This document shows positions 11,067 to 25,240 of a stretch of DNA of 64,000 nt, piece by piece. Under the pieces are notes generated by a model that was given only the letters and a program-made list of their open reading frames with translations, was not told where the DNA came from and did not search any database. The translations under genes and the position numbers were made by a program. Within the stretch, counting starts at the first letter, position 1. Every line of letters begins with the position of its first letter. This DNA is from Cydia pomonella (Eukaryota > Arthropoda > Insecta > Lepidoptera > Tortricidae): NCBI RefSeq assembly GCF_033807575.1, contig NC_084726.1, positions 9,672,001-9,736,000 of the forward strand. Direction: 5' to 3'.

Positions 11067-11605
11067 TTTTATGATAGCAGTAACAAATCATGAAACTTTG
11101 CATGTAGCATTTCACAGTTGAAACGCCTGGAACGCCATAAACGGATTACGCAATTTACACATTACGCATACTTTGCGGACATAAAGTGGTAAGGTGCGTA
11201 TTTTTTACATGTTCATATTACAGCGGACGGTCTTTCCACTGCAATACAACTGGCTGACGGTTTTGTTTATTTAAAACAGCATCCAAACTGTCATCTGACA
11301 AAGTATCAGCCTGGAGGCGATGACTAACGAAATATGCTCCTGGCCCGCGCTCTACTATTCAACCGATCAATCAAATACCACAATTCAATGAAACTAGCAT
11401 GCGAGTCCTCGCACTGTCTAAATGAAAATATTACCAGAGAGCAGTTTTGAACGCACGCTCCACGCTAACGGCTGCCATATATTTAACAAAAGTGTGATGG
11501 TTGGCGTCAGCGTCGTGCGTTTCGTGGCCGATTCTTTAGGCTTTAATTGATGCAGGCAGTGTGTATTGTTTGTTCGTTTTATTAATGTGATGCGTGTGTT
11601 TCCAG

Positions 11606-11721
11606 CCTGAACACGCAGTTGAGCACGACGGCCAGCACGGGCGCGGCGGCGACGCGGCGCGACTTCCCCAACCAGCTCGTGTTCCCGCGCAACGTGCCCT
11701 CGAGGTCCACCTTCCATTCGG
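11606..11721 (+). CDS. par-1: PAR-1 spacer exon, FPNQLVFPRNVPSRSTFHS
   Basis: The acceptor is tgtgtttccag and the donor ATTCGG|GTATGG. The exon supplies one base to finish the preceding Ser codon and leaves one base. It encodes a small Thr/Ala-rich run and then RRDFPNQLVFPRNVP and SRSTFHS. The SRSTFH block is conserved across PAR-1/MARK proteins shortly before the KA1 domain. Confidence 0.92.
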
Positions 11722-12413
11722 GTATGGCGTCTTTCGAAAAAAAACCATTCTACTCAGCTAGCAAATATCTATATTCTCAGTCTCAAAAATAATGTAGGTA
11801 CTATTTGGATATAGGGGAAATTATTGTACTTATGGACGATTTGTTTGTTATCATAAAATATATATTTTACAAGCTTTTATTCAACATGCAATGTACCTAT
11901 GTACGGGTCAAATATTGCAAGTTAAAATTGACCCACTTCCCGGTTTCCAATCAAGCAAAAAAATTGCATACATATGTAAGTCGGGTGACAATGCAATATT
12001 ATGGTATCATCGAGCTGATCTGATGATGCAGACAGGAGGTGGTCGTAGGAACTCTGTGATAAAACAACGCAACCTTATTGTGTTTGGGGTTTTTAGAATT
12101 GTCTCGATGAGTATTAGTTGTCTGTGGAAAGAAAAGTACAGTCAGTGATAATAGCTTGTACCAAAAATTACATTTTTGCCAAAATCATATTTATAATTTT
12201 AAATTGAATTTTAATGTTTTAATTAGCTATGTAAGCTAAGACCTACCTACCTACCGACCTACTGATATCCATAGCTACATATTTATAATATTCTCCTGAG
12301 ACTCTACATATAATCTATTGTGAACTAAGAGTTTCAAATTCAAAAACAAAAGTGCTTCTGGGTTTCAGAAGAATATTCCGAGTTTAACTAACCATATGTC
12401 ATATGTCCCGCAG

Positions 12414-12525
12414 GCCAGACGCGGTCGCGCGGCGCGTCGGCGGGCGGCGCGTACGGCGACGGCGGCTCGCCGCACCAGGCGCGCCCCTCCTTCTTCTCCA
12501 AGCTCTCCTCCCGGTTCTCCAAGCG
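12414..12525 (+). CDS. par-1: PAR-1 spacer exon, FFSKLSSRFSKR
   Basis: The acceptor is tatgtcccgcag and the donor AAGCG|GTACGT. The exon completes a Gly codon and leaves CG for an Arg codon finished at 24371. It encodes a Gly/Ala/Ser-rich linker and then ARPSFFSKLSSRFSKR, a basic amphipathic segment conserved in the MARK family just before KA1. An 11.8-kb intron follows, large enough to hide alternative exons. Confidence 0.93.
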
Positions 12526-15500
12526 GTACGTAGCGGTACACCCACACCACACCACACGACCTGACTGTTGCTGAACCTTATACTGAGGGAATAAGGTCGA
12601 CGGTCGGTTCAGAGTCACAACAACTCGCCGCCAAAAAGCCACTTGCAATCAAAGTTACGCTCTAACATGAACATTTAAGACGCATGTACGAGTATATTGT
12701 TTGTTATTTAGGTTTTGTTGCTAAATTTGTCATACATAGAGCGAGTAGAAGTTTTGCATGTAAAACTTCTACTATTGCTCTATTTTATTTTTCGACTCGT
12801 CGACTGTAATGGTTGAATTAACATTTCGTTGCTGTAGTCAGCTATAAAAAATTTGACCGTGAAAAATTTTAATCATGTGCCGGCGCGCTCCCATTGACAA
12901 GACATAAACGGGCAACTATTTCATGAGCATATTCATTGAACGTGCGTTTATGTCTTTTAGACTACATTTTTGTCTACTGATATACTTATCAATTTTCATT
13001 CATTATTTAAATTTTACAGTAGAAAAAGTATTATATACAATAGTGATACTCAGCAAGCTTCGTTGCCTAAACACGGTACTCGATTGAAAAGATCTCTATT
13101 ATATCACGATTGTATAAAATACCACCACCATTTCCAACAACGAAAATTAATACCAGACATAAGTATACGTTATTTCAATGTTCATGTGAAATTCAATGTT
13201 AATGCACGCCGTTTTCAAATGAGAACTTAACTTCGATTGTATGACGACGGCTACATTCTTGTGACTTTTAACACTGTTCACCCACACCATTCCTAGACTT
13301 TATTGCAACCCAATAAGGTCTACCGATGGTTAACTAACATTGATGTTAATACACGTGCATCACCCACTCGACTAACCGTTCCTAACCCTTATTGGAACCG
13401 AATAAGGTATAAATTGATACACTTGATAGTTTTCACGCTGTCGCTTTAAGTGGCGGTTGTGGTTTAATGATTCTAATTATGTTGTTGGCAAGGCGTTAAT
13501 TCATTAAAGTAGAGAAAAATATACTTTCAACTCGCAAATATTACTTAATCATTTCGCATAAGTCCTTTTATGGAGTTGGATCAAGCTAATTCTGCATAAA
13601 CTTTTCAGTAGTAGACTGTGGAAGTGACACCATAACCATCAAATTCCTACTTAAAAATTACGATTATAGTGGCCTGACTACACTTTATGCAGGTCTAACA
13701 GTCGAACTCTGGCTCTTTACTAATTTTGAAGTTTACTTTTATAGTTTTTGCCACCGCCTTGCCAAAAACCCCTTGTGAACTAATCAAAATATAAACATCA
13801 CTACAGCTCCATTCTAAACAACTAACATGTAACTAACTATACGTTGTATAATTTATGCGTTTGTCTATTATTTATTATATTACATACGCTACGATGCTTC
13901 ACGCTCACTTTTATAGTAGACTTATATTATCACTTGTATTCTATGCGAGACTTATGTGTTTCTTTATAATAACATTGAGTAATTTGCATTACTTGATATT
14001 TCATATCAAAATGAATAATTAATAAAGCTGTAAGATTTTGAACAAAAAACATTGCCACAATGACAAGTGCTGTTAAGCTGGTATGATATTAAATAAAATA
14101 TTGTTGTTTTGGACGTCTATTATTTTAGTATCTTTGTTGTTTTTTATCTGGCCTTATGATTAAAATTCACTATCAAAATATTCTGTCATTTTATAAGGAA
14201 ACACGTAAGTCTTATATAATGAACAAGGTAGATCCACTGCCACGCATCAATGTTTGCTCGGCACCGCTTTCCACGCACACCATGTTTCACCATCACTATC
14301 ACCATGCATATAGAGTAGACTTGTCTAAGATAGTAACATTGGCGCCCAACTTGGGGCCTAAATGAAATTTTAAAAGGGTTGTGGAAAAGACGTACAGGAG
14401 TGCTTTATTGAGCCCTGTTTGAGTGTACCCTGTATGCCTTCTGTATCTACTGCAGCGGCCGCGACATCTCAAAAGGGCTCCCTTCACGAAGTTTATGTAA
14501 ATAAAATGTTAACACCATTTTTCTAAAACACTTTCTAACTTGTCACTTGATTAACATTCGTATTGTCTAGTAATTGTGGCTCATTTTTGTGTTTTTTATA
14601 CTTTCACTTGTATTTATTTGGTGCTCAATTGTCTCCCTCGAAAGAATCCGAGCTCCGGTTTTATTTATGTTTTTATTTTTATTGTTGTGTTTGGTCTCGC
14701 GTCAAATACAGGGGATGCACGATGCTCAAACCTCCTATCTCCCTTTCTCTCAGTAGAACGTACGCACATTCGATTTTATGTACATAATGCCGTACCTTGG
14801 AGTTAGCGCGCAAAATTACTCCCGTTCGAGTCCTTGTTATGTGACCGACTTCTTGCCGACCGTCTTAGTGCATTAGTTGTCAAAGCATGTTGTATTCCCC
14901 TTTTTTTCTATTGAACGAAATGCTATTTTATTTTTAATTTCGCTACTTGAAAGTGTGCTACGAGCAGAGCTGTACTGCCAAGCTTTGAGTGTTGTCCGTA
15001 GATCGTAGTGCTTAAAATTAGTGACGCGAAACATCGAGTACGAAGTAAGTATATGTCCGATTCCCGAGAGGTGTACGAAAACGTTTATTTTATTAAAGTT
15101 GCCCTTTGTGCATCCCCCGTGTTTTGCGATTATTTTTACCTAACCGTACGCTTCTACTAACGAATGTCGACGGTCGCGATTATACCAATTTTTTCTTAGT
15201 ACCGATTCGCTTCTAGTCTTATCCACAACCCTTTTAACTTTAGTGTTGCGACGGACGTGTTTTTTTTATTGATTTTTTTTAAACGAAGGGAGTTAGTGAG
15301 TGTAGAAGTATTGTGCATCTTTCGCGCGTTCCGCCATTTTATTGGCTTTATAACAAGTGCCTTATCAAGAGTAAAAAAGTGAGCCGGAGACAGAAGAGGG
15401 GGCGATTCGGGCCGTGATTGGTCGATTCGCTCACCCGTTCCGTTGTACGCAGGTTGAATCAGAACCCGTAAGCGCTGCGCAGCGACCACATGAAGACTTA

Positions 15501-15578
15501 TGGAGAATTATTTTAAAAAATATAGAAAATGTATGGAAAACTCCTGCCAAGTGTGAAGCAGTTGGTAGGGCGTTTTGA

Positions 15579-15735
15579 AATATCCTTACAGAATAGCCGA
15601 AGATGCGAATTTGGAGTTTAAAGTCTCGAGATTTGGTCCTCATTTACCGTCCATATTTATAAAAGGTCCGTAAGTTCTATTGATCTTTGTCATTCGCAAG
15701 AGACTAACTTCGCATCTAAAACTACCCTGTAAGGG
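15579..15735. mobile_element. Degenerate fold-back element
   Basis: The left arm ccttacagaatagccgaagatgcgaa is mirrored by ttcgcatctaaaactaccctgtaagg at the right end, with gaps. It looks like an old MITE. No target duplication was identified. Confidence 0.45.
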
Positions 15736-17164
15736 ATTTTTTCTAGGTTGTTGAAACGTTTTCATTGTATTATAACTAATATAAGCGGTCCACTTTAGTT
15801 GACATTACGTTCGAGTTCGATTTATATTTAACATAAATAAGAGAACATTAATCGCGACGACATTTCTTTCTACATGTTATTTTATAGAAATTAATGAAAC
15901 TATACTCGCTGAAAAATATATTTTTACACCACAGTGTAAGTTTTTTATAGAAAATTTCAAAAGTACAGAAGGAATTAGGTATAAGGTATTTGCTTTGATT
16001 GCTTTCGTGAAATGGCATGTAGAGAAAAACCTAGTCCCGTCGCGCCGCATTTCATCCTAGCTGTAAGTGCATTGAGTTCTTATTCGGAACGAATTTTCTA
16101 CATTCCAGGGCTCTATATTTGTTTAAGTTCACAAAACAGCACAAACCTTTACCTATTGATATTTCCTCGTTGACGTTTTGGACTCTGCCTAAATTGTTAA
16201 AAAAATTCGACGACTGAAAATAAATATTTTGTATATTTGTATTATTATACACGCTATATTTAGATTTTTCAGTAAATTTTCTCTCGCTGTTGGACTTCGG
16301 ATGTGGACCATTTTGAAAGGATATTTAATACTTACTATAGTTACTATAATATAATATATTTCCATCGTGTTCTACCCACTTGTTATTCTTATTCGTATTT
16401 TCCTATAATGTTTGAAATGGTCCACAAATGCAATTACTATACGTGTGAAGATAGATAGTCGATAATTCCGCAATCATTATTTTTAATACTACGAATACGG
16501 TGCCTTAGGATAATTTCGAACAATCTTAATAGTGTTGATTTTCTTTTGTAATAGTAATTAACCCATTAGAGTAAGTAACCCACGTACATGTAATCGGGAT
16601 CTTTATCAGATCTCTGATATGAGGACTATGTGAAACGTAATAAAATCAGACCCAGAGCAATGTTAGTCTTGTAGACTACAGTTTTCGGAATTATCCCAAA
16701 GCACTTTTAGAGGATTTATCATTCTGTGATTACGTTATTCTCAACTTGTATCTAAACAGAAATTATTTAGATTCTTTGAATCAGTTAAAAGAACTGACAT
16801 ATTTGAAACATGTAAGTCTTTAGAGGAATTTCGACTTATCTGTCACAACGTGTAACTACTATTTATAAGGAGTGAGTGAGATATATCAGTATATAATGAT
16901 AATTGTTTAGATTGTAAGCGGCAGATCCTAATAGCTTTGGTACAAATACTCAGTAGATGTTACCACATAGAAAACACTGGAATACAACGCCAATATACCC
17001 CACATCCCCATATATAGGTGTGTAGAACATAGAATATTGTGTCAAATAGGCCAAAACCATTTATAGGAGCAATATGATTCTACTGTTATGAGAGGCTAGT
17101 GACGAACCGATCTCTGCGATCTCTCTCAAATGTTAGATCCCAATATATTACTCTCATGTGTCAT

Positions 17165-17250
17165 ATCGTCGCTATACTTACTCAAACTCGTATCTGATAT
17201 ACGTATCTAATATACAGATATGAGGTTGAGTAATTATAGTGACGATATCA
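17165..17250. repeat. Imperfect 86-bp palindrome
   Basis: The arm atcgtcgctatacttactca is mirrored by tgagtaattatagtgacgat with a few mismatches, around an AT-rich centre. It may be a remnant MITE. Confidence 0.45.
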
Positions 17251-19470
17251 ATGTTGAAAATATATTATACCTAGACTGATGTATGATGTGACTAAAAGTT
17301 AGCTTGTTTCGTAATTATTTATGGGCATTTTCCGATAAAAATGTACCATTAACTTTTCTTCGAAAAACCATCAACCTTTGAGTTATTTCTACTCCGAATC
17401 ACGAAAAGGAAAAAAGTGTCCGAAAAAACATTTTGGGTGACTGATATCCAAAATTTGTATGAAAAATTGGGAATACTTTTTTCTTTGTTTTGATAAATAG
17501 TCCTTGTGATTCTGAGTCGAAATAACCCAAGAGTTTAAAGAAAAAAAAGTAAATGGTACACTTTTTTCCCAAACATAGGAAAAAGTGTATTTCATAAAAT
17601 GACATTCAATTGCTAAATAGTTTTTTCATTGAAAGTGAAGTTAACTATTTACAAAAAAATGGCGCCAAAACTGAACAGTTTTTTCGTTTTGCTCGCAAAA
17701 TTAAAAACTGGTATGAATTTATGGAGTTGCCTTAAGAAATAGATTTTCAAGTAATACCCGTTGTTTTTAATTGGACATTAACATGAATGGTGATGGTTAG
17801 TATCATTTTGCCACAACTCAAAGATCAAGCGCTTCTTTCTTATAGCAGGAAGATGTCAACAATAATTCTGAAACGTCGTCTTGACAATATAATCGTCTAT
17901 CACTATTATATTTGAGGTCATACAAATGTATTTCCTAGTGTCAGTACTTCTGCCCGTCTAAAAAAGATATAATATATTATAAATGACATATTATGTTAGC
18001 GGCCTATTCCACTCCACTGTTTTCCATAATTATAAAGTCTTTAGGGTTCCGTACTTTGTGTTATTGCGTAGCATTAAAATCGTTGTACATATTTGTACAT
18101 TTGACATTTTTGAGTGTTTAAGTGTGAACAAAAACATCTAACTAGGTTTGTGAAATAGATACGTATATGTGTTCTTGACTCTTTATATAATACATAGTGC
18201 TATATGTATACTCCATTTGTTGAAATATACGTAATATTATTTTGTGCAAATTTATTTATTTAAATCTATTTACCATGTTTATATTTTATTTCACAAATCA
18301 TCAATATTTTTCCAGTCACCGTTGTGACTTAAATCAGAAGTTTAGATAATGTTTATCAAAATTATATTAATATAAATGTGCAATCTTTTCTTGCTTTTTG
18401 TGTAGAGTACTTCGGGTACATATAAGTAACTGAAATGCCATAAATTAAGTACCTAATAATTACTATAAAGGTAGCTTTAGACAATTAAATCCATTGTTTA
18501 TAATTAAGGATATCCTTTTGCCATTAAATTAATGGCCGTTTTTTAATATGCACAACAATAATAAACAGACATAGAAGTTTTTGTGGCAAAATAAAGTGAT
18601 TGACAAAATCAAATAAAATTATAGATATTTTTAACATTGTATAAAAATATAACTACCGCGAAATACACAATACGTTCGATATTATCTTTGATACACCCAT
18701 TGTAAGTTTCTTAATTTTTGACACTGTATTCTACAGTTTACGTTTTATTTTTAAATACTTAATAATATGTAATATAGAAATGATGGTCGGATTTGTAACT
18801 GATTTGCATTCTTGAAATCCCGGTAAATTACAGCAAGTAGAATTTACATCTTTTAATTATTAATATATGACTGACTTATTATTTATTATACTTATTATTT
18901 GTCGATGTTTCATTTTCTCAAGCACTCGTTTTTGCCACAAAAACTTCTATGTCTGATAATAAATTTTTATATCAGGCGTTTGCGCATATCATTCGTTCAG
19001 TAATCATTTTGTCTCTCATATGTATCCGATGTATTTTACTTGTATGACTTATACTTGAATCCTATTCATATATATGTTCTTGTGTAACACACGTGTATAA
19101 ATCCCGTATTGATGGCAAAACTTAGGTGCTGAATATTTGTGTAAATGTGTTTGGTTCACTTGAATTCAATTGGGACGTCATTTGAAATGTACCAAAATGT
19201 ACATTAAGAAATTACACGAATTAAACTTTAGAGGAAATTGCCGTTTTATGTAAGAGTCATTGCACAGATGCAGTACATAGTTAATTTTACGACAGTTAAT
19301 AGCATTTTTCATCGAGTCTTTTACTGAATTTTACAAAATATATTTAAATGACTGGTGATGATAATGGAAACTCTTTTAGTTGATCTATTATTGCGGCGTA
19401 CTAACTTAGTAACGAAATGTAAAGTGATTTAAAGAAAGTATTTTTATGATGTAAATATTTTTGGTTGCGG

Positions 19471-19605
19471 TACAGTCGCTATCAAATATATCGGAGCGGC
19501 CGAGGTGCTAAAAAATATCTGAACACGTTAACACCTTGGCAATAGAGGCGTGCTCAGATATTTGTGAGCGCGTTGGCCGCTTCGATATATCTGATGGCGA
19601 CTGTA
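19471..19605. mobile_element. 135-bp MITE, family F copy 1
   Basis: The terminal inverted repeats read TACAGTCGC(C/T)ATCAGATAT-like sequence followed by a diverged tcggagcggcc. Related copies lie at 28467-28606, 29471-29609 and 51200-51324. It has no coding capacity. Confidence 0.9.
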
Positions 19606-22600
19606 CAAGAGGTGACCCAACTAATAGCAAAAAACGGTAATATCCTTATGAACAGAAAGCGACAAGGTTACTTTACTTAGTAATATATTTATATAAAACC
19701 TGGAAGACCCACGCACACAAACAGTGCATTATAATTTCTTTGAGCATTTTTTCTACTCAAAATAAAGCAATCTGTTATTATTGTGAAGGCTAAATGCAAT
19801 AAATTCTAAAGTAGTCTAAGTTTAGTTATAATATAGTAATTTTATATTTTGAGATTTTTTTCATCCCTTGGCGTTTTCGTTTGACATTGTATTTGCTTTG
19901 CATCGCATTTTTAGTTTAATTTCATTGATTATAAGCTATAGTTTGAAACTTTTTATACGTGTAGTGTAAAGTTAAAAAATACGAATTGTGATTTTTCGAA
20001 AAGTTACGCAGTTTAGAAAATAAATGATCAGTATTTGCCATTCTATACTAAAACGCAGTTAACTTATAAACTCTTCAAAACTTTTGAGAAAATTTTAACT
20101 ATTACACGTATAAATTTTAAACACATTTCTTGACATTCTTATTAAAATAATTCATTGTAATTACTTCAAATGTTTATCATATTCGTATTCGGCCATCGCA
20201 TCGTTGCATTTACATGTTTCATTGATGTTTATGACTTGTAAGAAAATGCCAAAATTGAATAATTATAGTATTTTTAAATTGGCGCAAAGTCTATAACCAA
20301 ATTGTCGAAATCATGTTTAGTGATACCGGATGTGTTGCTTCTCTGAATAATCAGGTTTTTCAATAACATTCACTTGTGTTTTATTTATTGCCTTAAAGGC
20401 CGTAACTCGGTCATATTTGGCTTACATTTGTTTCCCAAGTAAGGAAAGGTGGAGCAAGTGAAACCCTTGTAATAACTAAATTAATTGATAATATTAAAAA
20501 AAACTGCAAAAAATAAATTAACTTAATACTTCCGTAAAAGGACTTTCCTCATACGGTTTCTCTTGCCCTGAGCAAAATATACTACCTAGGTTTCTTTTAC
20601 CCCACCTGACCTTATAGAAAATCAAGACACAATATTTGTACATATATGGTCAAATATTTTAGGGCTAAAAATCTGGACTTTACCTATTGATATTTATACC
20701 ATAAAAAGGTAAGAACGTGAGAAAGAATTCGTGGTATTTCTGCAGGAACTAACTCTCCATAATTAATTTTAAAAAAAACACGTCACTGAGCGATCATAGA
20801 CAAATGCTATTTGGTACCAAATAGAAGACTTTAAGCAGTCACTTTATAAGTAAAATTTGGTTTGCTGGTGTAGCAATTAAGTAATTTTTCCAATAATTCT
20901 TATTTCACAATTATTATTTGTCAGTGAATTCAGTATTACAGAAATATATGAGATTAAACTGTCAGTAAAACAAATAAATTGTGAAGTAACATTTCGAAAA
21001 ATATACGACAGATTGCAGTAGGTAGATTTCTCCAAGCACTAATGTAGTCAGTTAAGCTAGGGCCACGAAAAACGCAAAGAACGCTCGACATTCCGCTTCG
21101 CGCATTTTTTTCGTGGCTCTTCGTTTAGGTATTTTAGCCTGAAACTAGAGCCTTTTTTAAGCACAATTGTAGACGTAGGTATATTTATTTAACAGCCTCT
21201 CCGTGTTGGGGGAGTCGACGACTCGCCAGAAACCGCGCATATTTTCCTCGCTGGACATTCAGCGGAGGTAGGCGCGCTCGGATTTATCTTGGTCGAGGAG
21301 TGGCGTGCTGTGGTCTTATTAATTTATTATTGTACTCAGTAACCCTTTGATTTGACTTTTAAACTTATGCCTTGCCGACGAAATGCAAGCTCCGAGCGTT
21401 CAAGCTCGACGGTGACGTCACCCGCCGTACTTTGATAAAACAAATTAATGGCGGCCGGCGTCAGCGTCGAGCGTGCTCGGTTTCCGTGGCCTTCGGGTGA
21501 AGCGTATAAATGATGTGCTACTTAGGCCACAAAAATAGCGCCAAAGCAATATGATGTGGGCACGGGGTTTTATCGTATAGTAACAACGTCGTATACTATG
21601 AACGTAGATTACTTTGAGAACATTGTAAACCACAACCATTACCACTATAATATTATGTATTTTAAGAAGAATAATTTAATCGGATTTAAATATATGAGTA
21701 GGCCACAGCACGTCTATTAGACCAAGTTTTTCTTAAGTTTTTTTAAAGTTTTGTGTGAGAATATGTTTTCCAACCGATTTTATGTTTAGGTTCAATATTT
21801 GACTAAAATTTAACTTGACTTTGACTTTGTATGGCATTGTTTTTTGGGGGGTGCATTTTCTTTTAAAACAGGAGTTGTTTCAACCTTTATTTTATTTTTT
21901 AATTCTTATTATACTATTATGTTTTATAGATAACTTTCTACAATTTGGTATATTGTACTGTAATGTGATGGGACAAGTAAAAATAAGGCATAAAATTGGA
22001 TGGATTACATTGTGATTAACAGAGATAACAGTTTTGCTTTATTCCAAATTTTCCCGAGCCGTAACATCCTCAGTTTTACTAATCTCATTTTTTGCGTTTG
22101 TTTTTTTATTTTATTTTGAGGAAGTGAAAAATCTGAATCGTGGTACCTTATCTCTCTTCGTCCAAGTGAGATCTCAGCATGTACTTAGTGCATTTTGAAT
22201 TTTAGCGAACTGCAAGGTAAGTTTGCCTTAGGCATGACTTGATAGGTTTTATTAGAAAGCCAAATTTGTGTTTGTGTGCTACTGCGTGCTTTTTACGAAT
22301 TTATTTGTGCACCCTTTTTTTGTTTCGGATTTTTGTATTCAGCTGAAAAGAAATTAATATGTAATTTATTACAATATATTGGCTTTTATATAATGAAAAC
22401 CGCGAGTTTAGGTTACTAATATTGTATTTACGAGAACAATCTTTATAATGTAGTAAATGTTAAAATATGTGTTTTAATGTTCGACCTTAACTTACGGTTT
22501 TTTATAATACAAAATTTTGATGATCAGGTTTATTGCAAATTATGAAAATATGACTTTTTAAACAAAAAAATGTAAAAAAAATGAGATCAGCTCGATACAA

Positions 22601-24370
22601 ATGCCAGAAGGCACTTGTGGCGCCCTCTGGTTAGTTGATGTGTCTGTTTTATTTTAGGCCGTTGGATGCAACCACCCCGAAGCATGCCGTAGGCGCTAGT
22701 CCACAAACCTTGCTTGGGTAATTATCATTTTAATTTCCTTTTCCGTTTTTAAAACTAGTATATTGGCCGACCAATTGAGGGAGCTGTTGAGAATACAGTT
22801 GATATCCAACCCTTTTACTACCATGATAAAATTCAGAGGTAAATAAAATGTTTTGGTATATCCTATATATTCTCAAGTACTTAGATCGATTGACCAAAGT
22901 TGAATTTATTGAACTATAAAAAAGACATATATACCAGTGTGTGAGTGGCGTCCTATCGATTTCACGCACACACTTGATATTTCCTGAGAGTTAGATGTCA
23001 ACTTTGGAGAATCGAGCGGACAACGTTTTGGTCACATTTAAGTGAACGAAATTCTATTTGTTTGGTTTTATTTGAAAAGAGCATGGTTGGACTTCAAAAG
23101 GTTTAACGTCATATCATTTATTTAAATGTTAATATAAGGTAAGTTGGGGTTAAATATAAAGTAAGTATTGCTCTTGCCTTATGTTTGTACCTAAATAAAT
23201 TGTGGCAAATCATTCATCCGTCTGCCATGATAGCAAAGAGTTTTGCGGATTCAAGGCTTGATTATTTCATTAATCAACTTTGTATTCAACATCTTCCTTA
23301 CATCAGCATCTTTATGAACGCCATAGTACAGTAAACATAACTAGATATGCTTAACTGTAACACTAAACTATATTTGAAAAAATCCACATGAAATGTGAAA
23401 ATGGCATTCAAAAGGACAAATTGCACTTAGTTCATTTTTTAGATCCGACTAGTAACACAACAATCAATTGTGTTTGTATTGTTTCCGTAAAATTCTGAAG
23501 TAGAAATGTCAATTTTCAACCAATGGATGGGCCACCTGAATCTTGGTCTTAAATATGTACGTCAAAAACGGATCTGTGAAGAAATACCTAACGGGTGGGA
23601 TCAATACCGAGTACACTATGGTAGTTACTTCATCGTCTTGCATTATTATTACCCCAGGTGACCCCATGCAGTTGGCACTGGTTAAGTGGATAGTCTAATC
23701 TCAGCTTATAAGATGCCTTTTGATTAAGCTGCACTATGAACGCTGATATTATTATTGTTTCGACAATGCCATTAGTCTAGTTCAAGCTCTGCATAGACTA
23801 CACTGACAAAGCGTGGGAGTGTCACCATAAACGTAAATTCCTATGAAAATATTATGCTACTACACTTTGTCAGGCGTTGGTCACGAAATGCACGCTCGAC
23901 GCTGATGTCGAATTCGAATTCAATTTTTTTTTAGAATGTTCAAGATTGCCCGTCAAATATTAAAAGTGCGACCGTCCTTATTGAATTCAGAAATATGTAG
24001 TTGCGTAACTTATTTTGTTGTGTAACAATATGATTATAATCACCCCCCATATTTCCTGAATACAGCGTTTCGTATTTTCGAGTCCCCTAACTATACGATT
24101 TGGTGTATTCAAGATGCCGCTAGCTCATTTTTAGTCTGCCTCTTTCGCACTTATGAAATGTTTATATACGTGATGGGTTATCTTTTCCATATTTTGCACA
24201 TTTCAATTATCTTTAAGCGTAAGCGTTCTAGATCTATGATTTTACCCAATGTATGGCGGCCGGCGTAAGCGTCAAGCGAGCGCTCGTGCGTTTTGGGGCC
24301 CACGAATCACTTTCATGTCTGTGCAGATCTGACTACCACATATGTGATGATATGTATATGTGACACACAG

Positions 24371-24476
24371 ACAAGGCAACGACGAGCAGGTGAAGCCGCG
24401 AGTTCTGCGCTTCACGTGGAGTATGAAAACTACGTCCTCGCGGGATCCTAATGAGATTATGGCGGAAATTCGCAAG
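24371..24476 (+). CDS. par-1: PAR-1 KA1 domain, first exon
   Basis: The acceptor tgtgacacacag supplies the third base of the Arg codon begun at 12524. The 35 full codons include KPRVLRFTWSMKTTSSRDP and NEIMAEIRK and end in phase 0 at the consensus donor AAG|GTAAGT. The LRFTWSMKTTSS signature is the first strand of the kinase-associated 1 (KA1) domain, which in MARK kinases binds acidic phospholipids and contributes to autoinhibition. Confidence 0.97.
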
Positions 24477-24909
24477 GTAAGTCGATACTACGAGTATGTT
24501 TTTTTTTATCCCAGTTGTGGGGAAATACCCATACTACGTGACCCATTACTGATTTTTCACCCTCCATCCACTCGGCGACCGCCCGTAATATAGTCAAGGC
24601 CACTAAAGAGAACAATAATGTTCAAAAACCGATTGGCCAATTTACTACCTAAGTGTTTTGTACCAATTTTGGACAAAACAGACATACCTTTTGTAATAAT
24701 ACTTAGTGGGGAATAAATTATTCGTTTGTTTATAACTATGTTGATACCTCTGGTTATTTTTTTAATGATTCTGGTATCTTCTGTGCATTTATACTGCCCT
24801 AGTACTTTAGCAAACTGGTTGCCTATTCCTATTCGAACAATGTGGTCGCTTTGCTCATAGATACAGAAGTCTCCAGGTCGATATAATGATAATAAACTTC
24901 CTATTACAG

Positions 24910-25069
24910 GTTCTAGACGCGAACAACTGCGATTACGAGCAGCGCGAGCGCTTCCTGCTCCTCTGCGTACATGGCGACCCTAACGCGGACTCACTGGTCC
25001 AATGGGAGATCGAAGTTTGCAAGTTGCCTCGCCTCTCGCTCAACGGCGTGCGCTTCAAGCGGATATCCG
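24910..25069 (+). CDS. par-1: PAR-1 KA1 domain, central exon
   Basis: The acceptor is cttcctattacag and the donor TCCG|GTCAGT. It encodes VLDANNCDYEQRERFLLLCV, then HGDPNADSLVQWEIEVCKLP and RLSLNGVRFKRISG, the core of KA1. The sequence is nearly that of insect PAR-1 orthologues as I know them. A decayed partial copy of this exon lies just downstream at 25082-25240. Confidence 0.98.
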
Positions 25070-25081
25070 GTCAGTATCGCA

Positions 25082-25240
25082 TCTGTTGAGAACCATAGAT
25101 AATAGGCTTTCTGCGTACATGGCGGCCCTAACGCAGACTCACTGGTCCAATAGGAGATCGAAGTGTGCAAGCTGCCTGGCCACTTGGATATCCGGTCCGT
25201 AGGTATCGCATCTAACTTTGTTAAGAACCGTAGATAATAA
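25082..25240 (+). pseudogene. Decayed tandem copy of part of the KA1 exon
   Basis: Sequence from about 25107 repeats the exon and its downstream intron: ctgcgtacatggc, a changed version of the ctaacgcggactcactggtcc segment, gagatcgaag and ggatatccggtc, then gtatcgcatct and aaccgtagataata. About 25 bp of exon (the LSLNGVRFK part) is deleted. Substitutions include an in-frame stop where QWEIE was (caatag). There is no 3' splice site at its start, so it looks like a local duplication and not a usable exon. Confidence 0.85.

Larger units (their letters stand above)
8992..11605 (+). other. par-1 intron containing a 1-kb lepidopteran repeat
   Basis: The intron is AT-rich. Its main content is the repeat at 10050-11066. 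Around 11430-11535 there is a diverged fold-back with cgcacgctccacgctaac and ggcgtcagcgtcgtgcg. Similar GC-rich words recur near 21440 and 24255. Confidence 0.6.
12526..24370 (+). other. Large par-1 intron (11.8 kb)
   Basis: This is AT-rich intron with no exon I can support. It contains a short perfect hairpin near 12739-12782, fold-back sequences at 15579-15735 and 17165-17250, one copy of the 135-bp MITE family F at 19471-19605, and diverged GC-rich repeats with ggcggccggcgt words near 21440 and 24254. Direct splicing from 12525 to 24371 preserves the frame, so no intervening exon is required. Confidence 0.65.

Noticed and set aside
14450..14480. ctgcagcggccgcgac (PstI/NotI-like sites) as cloning-vector contamination
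   Set aside because: No further vector sequence surrounds it; the flanks are ordinary AT-rich intron.
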